In this document: piece by piece, positions 6,614 to 9,891 of the stretch | Layout of the letters: every line of letters begins with the position of its first letter | How positions within the stretch are numbered: position 1 is the first letter of the stretch | NCBI GenBank assembly: GCA_028711875.1 | Contig: JAQTRJ010000053.1 | Location: 1-9,891 of the forward strand | Reading direction: 5' to 3' | Length of the DNA: 9,891 nucleotides | Source of the DNA: a bacterium | Lineage (GTDB): Bacteria; Electryoneota; RPQS01 | The notes under the pieces: model-generated | The model's database searches: none | What the model was told of the DNA's origin: nothing | Seen by the model: the letters and a program-made list of their open reading frames with translations, nothing else | Made by a program: the position numbers and the translations under genes

Positions 6614-7794
6614 GTTTGTCGCGATCCGGTTCGCTGACTTTCGTCCCCCCCGCCCTTCAAGAGCGGGTGGGTTATGACGTGCTTCTCCTGCTGCTCACGC
6701 TGGCGTTGTGCGTGGGGGGAACGATTTTCGTTCTCAGCGCGTCGTCGGCTCACGCCACTGTTGCCTTTCACGGAAATTCCTTCGCAATCTTCCAGAATCA
6801 TGCGCTGCGTCTCGGCATGGGATTGTGCGCCATGCTGATCCTGTCGCTGCTGGACTATCATCGGATTCAACGAAAAGCTCGCGGAATCTGGATCGCGGCG
6901 ATGGCAGCCTTGATTGCCGTCTTGGTCTTGCCGCAACCGCCGGGAGTCACGGCGCATCGCTGGCTCTACCTATTCGGAATCAGTTTCCAGCCAGCAGAGT
7001 TCGCCAAATACTCGCTGATTGCCTACATCGCCATGCGATTTGCCGGCTCCGATTCCGAGCGCTTTGTCACCGAGCGAAGAAAACTCTACATCGGCGCGCT
7101 CCTGGTCACGCTGCTGACCGCGGGCTTCGTTGTGGTGGAACCCAATCTCTCGATGACTCTGATGATCCTGATCACCGCCGCGTTTCTCTTTTTTCTGTGC
7201 GGCGCACCGATCAAAGCCCTAAGCGGGCTGGCGGCAGCGGTCATCGTACCCCTTGGATTGATCGGCTGGTTCACTCCCTACATGCACTCCCGTCTTGTCT
7301 CCTATACCGACGCTGTCTTTCATCCCATGCGCGCCGGGTATCAGGTCAAACAATCGCTCATCGGGATCGGACAGGGCGGCATTCTGGGCCTGGGATTGGG
7401 CGAATCCACGCAGAAGCACTTTTTTCTGCCCGAACCCTATAAAGATTTTATCTTCAGCATCGTGGGCGAGGAATTGGGAATTGTTGGAGCGTTAGTTATG
7501 CTGGCGGGATTCACGTTGCTGATCGCCCGCGCGTGGCGCATCAGCCTGAGCGCTCCCGACCGATTTGGCTATTATCTTGGAGCCGGAATCACCTTCATTC
7601 TGGCCGTGTCGTTCCTCGTCAATATCGGAGTAACGCTGGGACTGCTGCCCACGACCGGTCAGCCGCTGCCCTTCATCAGTTTCGGCGGATCGTCGCTGAT
7701 CATGAATCTGGCCGCGGTGGGAGTCCTGCTGAACATCTCCCGTCAGACGCAGCGACGAAGTTCCCTCATGGGACAGGAGTATCCGTACCTGTGA
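6610..7794 (+). CDS. ftsW: Septal peptidoglycan glycosyltransferase FtsW (SEDS family)
   Basis: Polytopic inner-membrane SEDS protein that polymerises lipid II at the division site in partnership with FtsI. Length 394 aa. A short cytoplasmic N-terminus (1-20) is followed by about ten membrane segments, roughly 22-46, 67-82, 92-109, 131-145, 158-176, 180-198, 203-221, 286-306, 319-343 and 355-376. SEDS motifs: HRWLYLFG...FQPAEFAK (116-133), VEPNLSMTLMI (176-186), GYQVKQSLIGIGQGG (243-257), PEPYKDFIFSIVGEELG (274-290), containing the candidate catalytic Asp279, and TTGQPLPFISFGGSS (348-362). The assignment to FtsW rather than RodA rests on its place between murD and murG and on the presence of ftsI upstream. 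The ATG overlaps the murD stop by four bases (ATGA). The N-terminus begins with a polar stretch encoded partly by a C7 run near 6645-6651. Confidence 0.96.
   Translation: MSLSRSGSLTFVPPALQERVGYDVLLLLLTLALCVGGTIFVLSASSAHATVAFHGNSFAIFQNHALRLGMGLCAMLILSLLDYHRIQRKARGIWIAAMAALIAVLVLPQPPGVTAHRWLYLFGISFQPAEFAKYSLIAYIAMRFAGSDSERFVTERRKLYIGALLVTLLTAGFVVVEPNLSMTLMILITAAFLFFLCGAPIKALSGLAAAVIVPLGLIGWFTPYMHSRLVSYTDAVFHPMRAGYQVKQSLIGIGQGGILGLGLGESTQKHFFLPEPYKDFIFSIVGEELGIVGALVMLAGFTLLIARAWRISLSAPDRFGYYLGAGITFILAVSFLVNIGVTLGLLPTTGQPLPFISFGGSSLIMNLAAVGVLLNISRQTQRRSSLMGQEYPYL
7775..7779 (+). promoter_or_regulatory. Probable ribosome binding site for murG
   Basis: AGGAG lies inside the last codons of ftsW, 11 bases before the GTG at 7791. 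It supports that GTG as the murG start rather than a start deep inside ftsW. Confidence 0.5.
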
Positions 7795-8915
7795 GCGCGA
7801 CGTCGAGACACACCCTCCGCGTGATCATCGCGGGAGGCGGAACGGGCGGGCATGTCTTTCCGGCGCTGGCTATCGGTCAGACTCTAATTGCCCGCACACC
7901 CGACGCACGGATTCTCTACGTCGGAACGCGGCACGGAGCGGAAGCCCAGATCATTCCCAGTGCCGGGGGAGACTTGCGCACACTCTGGATTTCAGGCTTT
8001 TCGCGACGACATCTGCTGCGCAATCTTCTCCTGCCGTTGAAGCTTACGGTGAGTTTGCTCCAGAGCGCGCAAATGCTGATGTCGTTTCGTCCGCATTTGG
8101 TTGTCGGCACGGGCGGCTATGTCATGGGACCCGTTCTGTGGACGGCGCAACGCTTGGGATATCCGACGCTGCTTCAGGAGCAGAACTCTTATCCGGGCTA
8201 CACAACCCGCAGACTCGCGCGCCGCGCCCAAGCGGTGTGCGTCGGTTTCGAAGACGCGGCGCGCCGACTTGACGGTTGTCGCGTGACGTTCACCGGGAAC
8301 CCGCTGCGTCCGTCGTTTCGAACACTCGATCGCGAGACAGCCCGTGCCTCTTGGAATCTGGATCTGCAGCGTCCAACGCTGCTTGTCTTCGGCGGATCAG
8401 CCGGCGCACGCTCGATTAACAGCGCTGTGGGCGCGGCCCTTCCCCGCCTGCTCGATCACTGGAATCTCATCTGGCAAACCGGACGACTCGGGCTGTCCGC
8501 AGGAGTGGATTCCGCTTTGATCGCGCGCGCCATCGAAAAGAGGCAGTTGGTTCTTCGCGAGTTCATACACAATATGCCTGAGGCTTACGCCGCGGCGGAT
8601 CTGGCGATTTGTCGAGCGGGCGCCATGACTCTGGCGGAACTTGCCGCCGCGGGGCTTCCGGCAATTCTGATCCCGTATCCCTATGCGACGGACGATCATC
8701 AAACGGCAAACGCTCAGGCCGTCGTCGCCGCCGGTGCGGCCGAGACCATCAAGGATTCGCAACTTGACGCGGAAGCGCTATTCACGATGACGAAGCGGCT
8801 ACTCGAATCGGAACCCCTGCGAACGCGGATGGCCGAGCGAATGAAATCACTGTCCAGACTGGACGCTGCCGAGCGCATCGTGGATCTGATTCTATCGTTT
8901 GCGAGGAAATCATGA
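7791..8915 (+). CDS. murG: UDP-GlcNAc:undecaprenyl-PP-MurNAc-pentapeptide GlcNAc transferase MurG (lipid II synthase)
   Basis: Peripheral membrane GT28 glycosyltransferase, GT-B fold, that adds GlcNAc to lipid I on the cytoplasmic face. Length 374 aa from the GTG start, close to the family norm (about 355-380). The N-terminal lobe carries the glycine loop AGGGTGGHVFPA (14-25), with His21 matching the catalytic-loop histidine, GTGGYVMGP (106-114) and QEQNSYPG (129-136; HEQN in many others). The C-terminal donor lobe has TGNPLR (168-173), FGGSAGARSIN (200-210), EFIHNMPEAYAAADL (257-271), RAGAMTLAELAAAGLP (275-290) with Glu283 at the UDP-GlcNAc ribose site, and DDHQTANA (301-308). The frame stays open to 7533, but that stretch overlaps ftsW membrane-segment codons and has no MurG similarity. 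GTG at 7791 overlaps the ftsW stop (GTGA), puts the glycine loop near residue 15 as usual, and has an AGGAG upstream. Confidence 0.97.
   Translation: MSATSRHTLRVIIAGGGTGGHVFPALAIGQTLIARTPDARILYVGTRHGAEAQIIPSAGGDLRTLWISGFSRRHLLRNLLLPLKLTVSLLQSAQMLMSFRPHLVVGTGGYVMGPVLWTAQRLGYPTLLQEQNSYPGYTTRRLARRAQAVCVGFEDAARRLDGCRVTFTGNPLRPSFRTLDRETARASWNLDLQRPTLLVFGGSAGARSINSAVGAALPRLLDHWNLIWQTGRLGLSAGVDSALIARAIEKRQLVLREFIHNMPEAYAAADLAICRAGAMTLAELAAAGLPAILIPYPYATDDHQTANAQAVVAAGAAETIKDSQLDAEALFTMTKRLLESEPLRTRMAERMKSLSRLDAAERIVDLILSFARKS
8903..8909 (+). promoter_or_regulatory. Ribosome binding site for murC
   Basis: GAGGAAA within the last codons of murG sits two to five bases before the murC ATG. It is the best Shine-Dalgarno match among the junctions here and fixes the start at 8912. 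Confidence 0.65.
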
Positions 8916-9891
8916 GTCAAGCCCTCCCGTTTCGTCGCGTCAGGCACGTGCACATGATCGGAATCGGCGGAGCCGGGATGAGCGGTATTGCCGAAGTCCT
9001 TCTCAATCTCGGTTTTCGTGTTACCGGCAGCGATCTCCAGATCTCGGATATCACAGAGCGATTGACGCAGCTCGGGGCGACGATATTTTCCGGTCACTCG
9101 GCGGAAAACGTGCTCAACTCCGACGTCGTCGTCTATTCCTCCGCGGTGAAGCCGGAAAACGTCGAAATCCGCGCGGCCATGAGCGCCGGAATCCCGCAGA
9201 TTGCGCGCAGCGAAATGCTGGCGGAACTGATGCGGCTGAAGGTGGGAATCGCGATCGCCGGCACACACGGCAAAACCACCACCACCTCCATGGTCGGCGC
9301 GATTTTACAGCACGCCGGTTTGCAGCCAACCCTGATCGTGGGCGGCATCGTGCGCGCGTTAGGCTCCGGAGTCGCGATGGGACGCAGCGACCTGTTGGTC
9401 GTGGAAGCGGATGAATTCGATCGCTCGTTTCTCAAACTCAGGCCGACGCTGGCGGTCATCACGACCATCGAGCCGGAGCACTTGGACACCTATTCGGATT
9501 TGGCCGGCCTTCAGGACGCGTTCGTGGATTTTGCCAATCGCGTACCCTTCTACGGTTCGATTATCCTGTGTGCGGATGAACCCAATATTCAGGCGATTTT
9601 GCCGCGATTAAAACGCCCCGTGGTGAGCTATGGAATTCACGAGTCATGCGACTTTCGCGCGAGCCATATCGAGCCGCACGGCCGCCATATGCGCTTTCTC
9701 CTCACGGAGCGGCACGGAGCAGAACGTTCCTGCGAGCTTCAGGTGCCCGGAACGCACAATGTCTTGAACGCGCTGGCGGCGATCGCCATCGCGCGCGAAC
9801 TGGGAGTGGGCATCGTCGCCATCCGCCGCGCGCTGGCGCGCTTCGAGGGCGTGGGCCGGCGCTGCGAATCGCACGGCGAGATGAGCATCGG
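8912..9891 (+). CDS. murC: UDP-N-acetylmuramate--L-alanine ligase MurC; 3' partial
   Basis: Cytoplasmic ATP-dependent ligase that adds L-Ala to UDP-MurNAc, the first stem-peptide step. The frame is open from the ATG to the window end (326 full codons plus two bases); the family is about 450-490 aa, so roughly the last third is missing. The N-terminal Rossmann domain has HMIGIGGAGMSGIAE (14-28), TGSD (38-41) and VYSSAV (74-79). The ATPase domain has AGTHGKTTTT (116-125), VEADEFDRSF (164-173) and IEPEHLDTYSD (186-196). The interdomain region has PGTHNVLNALAA (279-290) and FEGVGRRCE (311-319), the beginning of the C-terminal domain. GTHGKTTT rather than GTNGKTT identifies it as MurC (or the related Mpl); the N-terminal GIGGAGMSG and the dcw position favour MurC. 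The ATG overlaps the murG TGA (ATGA), with a good GAGGAAA ribosome site just upstream. No frameshift is seen. Confidence 0.96.
   Translation, partial: MSQALPFRRVRHVHMIGIGGAGMSGIAEVLLNLGFRVTGSDLQISDITERLTQLGATIFSGHSAENVLNSDVVVYSSAVKPENVEIRAAMSAGIPQIARSEMLAELMRLKVGIAIAGTHGKTTTTSMVGAILQHAGLQPTLIVGGIVRALGSGVAMGRSDLLVVEADEFDRSFLKLRPTLAVITTIEPEHLDTYSDLAGLQDAFVDFANRVPFYGSIILCADEPNIQAILPRLKRPVVSYGIHESCDFRASHIEPHGRHMRFLLTERHGAERSCELQVPGTHNVLNALAAIAIARELGVGIVAIRRALARFEGVGRRCESHGEMSI

Noticed and set aside
7533..7790. Extension of the murG frame upstream into ftsW
   Set aside because: The extra 86 residues overlap the last membrane segments of ftsW in another frame and have no similarity to MurG; the GTG at 7791 gives the normal N-terminus.
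8899..9414. Forward open frame overlapping murG end and murC
   Set aside because: Arg-rich translation without motifs; murC in the neighbouring frame has all family motifs through this stretch.

Overview
The window is a continuous, co-directional (+ strand) piece of a bacterial division and cell wall (dcw) cluster. The order is ftsI (5' end missing) - murE - murF - mraY - murD - ftsW - murG - murC (3' end missing). Every long reading frame that looks like real protein belongs to this set. No RNA gene, mobile element, CRISPR array, convincing promoter or terminator was seen, and no non-coding stretch is longer than 14 bases.

Layout: the class B penicillin-binding protein FtsI runs from before the window to 1285 and ends in a PASTA domain. 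MurE starts 14 bases later. From there the genes are packed tightly: murE/murF, murD/ftsW, ftsW/murG and murG/murC overlap by four bases (GTGA or ATGA), murF/mraY overlap by one base (TGATG), and mraY/murD are three bases apart. This indicates one polycistronic transcript with translational coupling. murF and murG use GTG starts forced by these overlaps. The promoter must lie upstream of the window.

How the genes work together: MurC, MurD, MurE and MurF successively add L-Ala, D-Glu, the diamino acid and D-Ala-D-Ala to UDP-MurNAc in the cytoplasm. MraY moves the phospho-MurNAc-pentapeptide onto undecaprenyl phosphate (lipid I) and MurG adds GlcNAc (lipid II). FtsW polymerises lipid II at the septum and FtsI cross-links the peptides. 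The DNPR motif in MurE points to meso-diaminopimelate in the stem peptide, as in most Gram-negative bacteria. MurC would act first but is encoded last here, and it is cut off after 326 residues.

Organism: a GC-rich bacterium with DAP-type peptidoglycan. The PASTA-tailed FtsI and the QEQNSY form of the MurG motif recall the Bacteroidota/Chlorobi (FCB) group and related uncultured phyla, but the MurE signature (EATSIG in place of EVSSH) is not the Bacteroidota type as I recall it. Placement is therefore tentative. I found no novel biological system. The points of interest are motif variants within core enzymes, an A8 tract with an A_AAA_AAA heptamer inside murF, and a (GCC)6 tract in murD.
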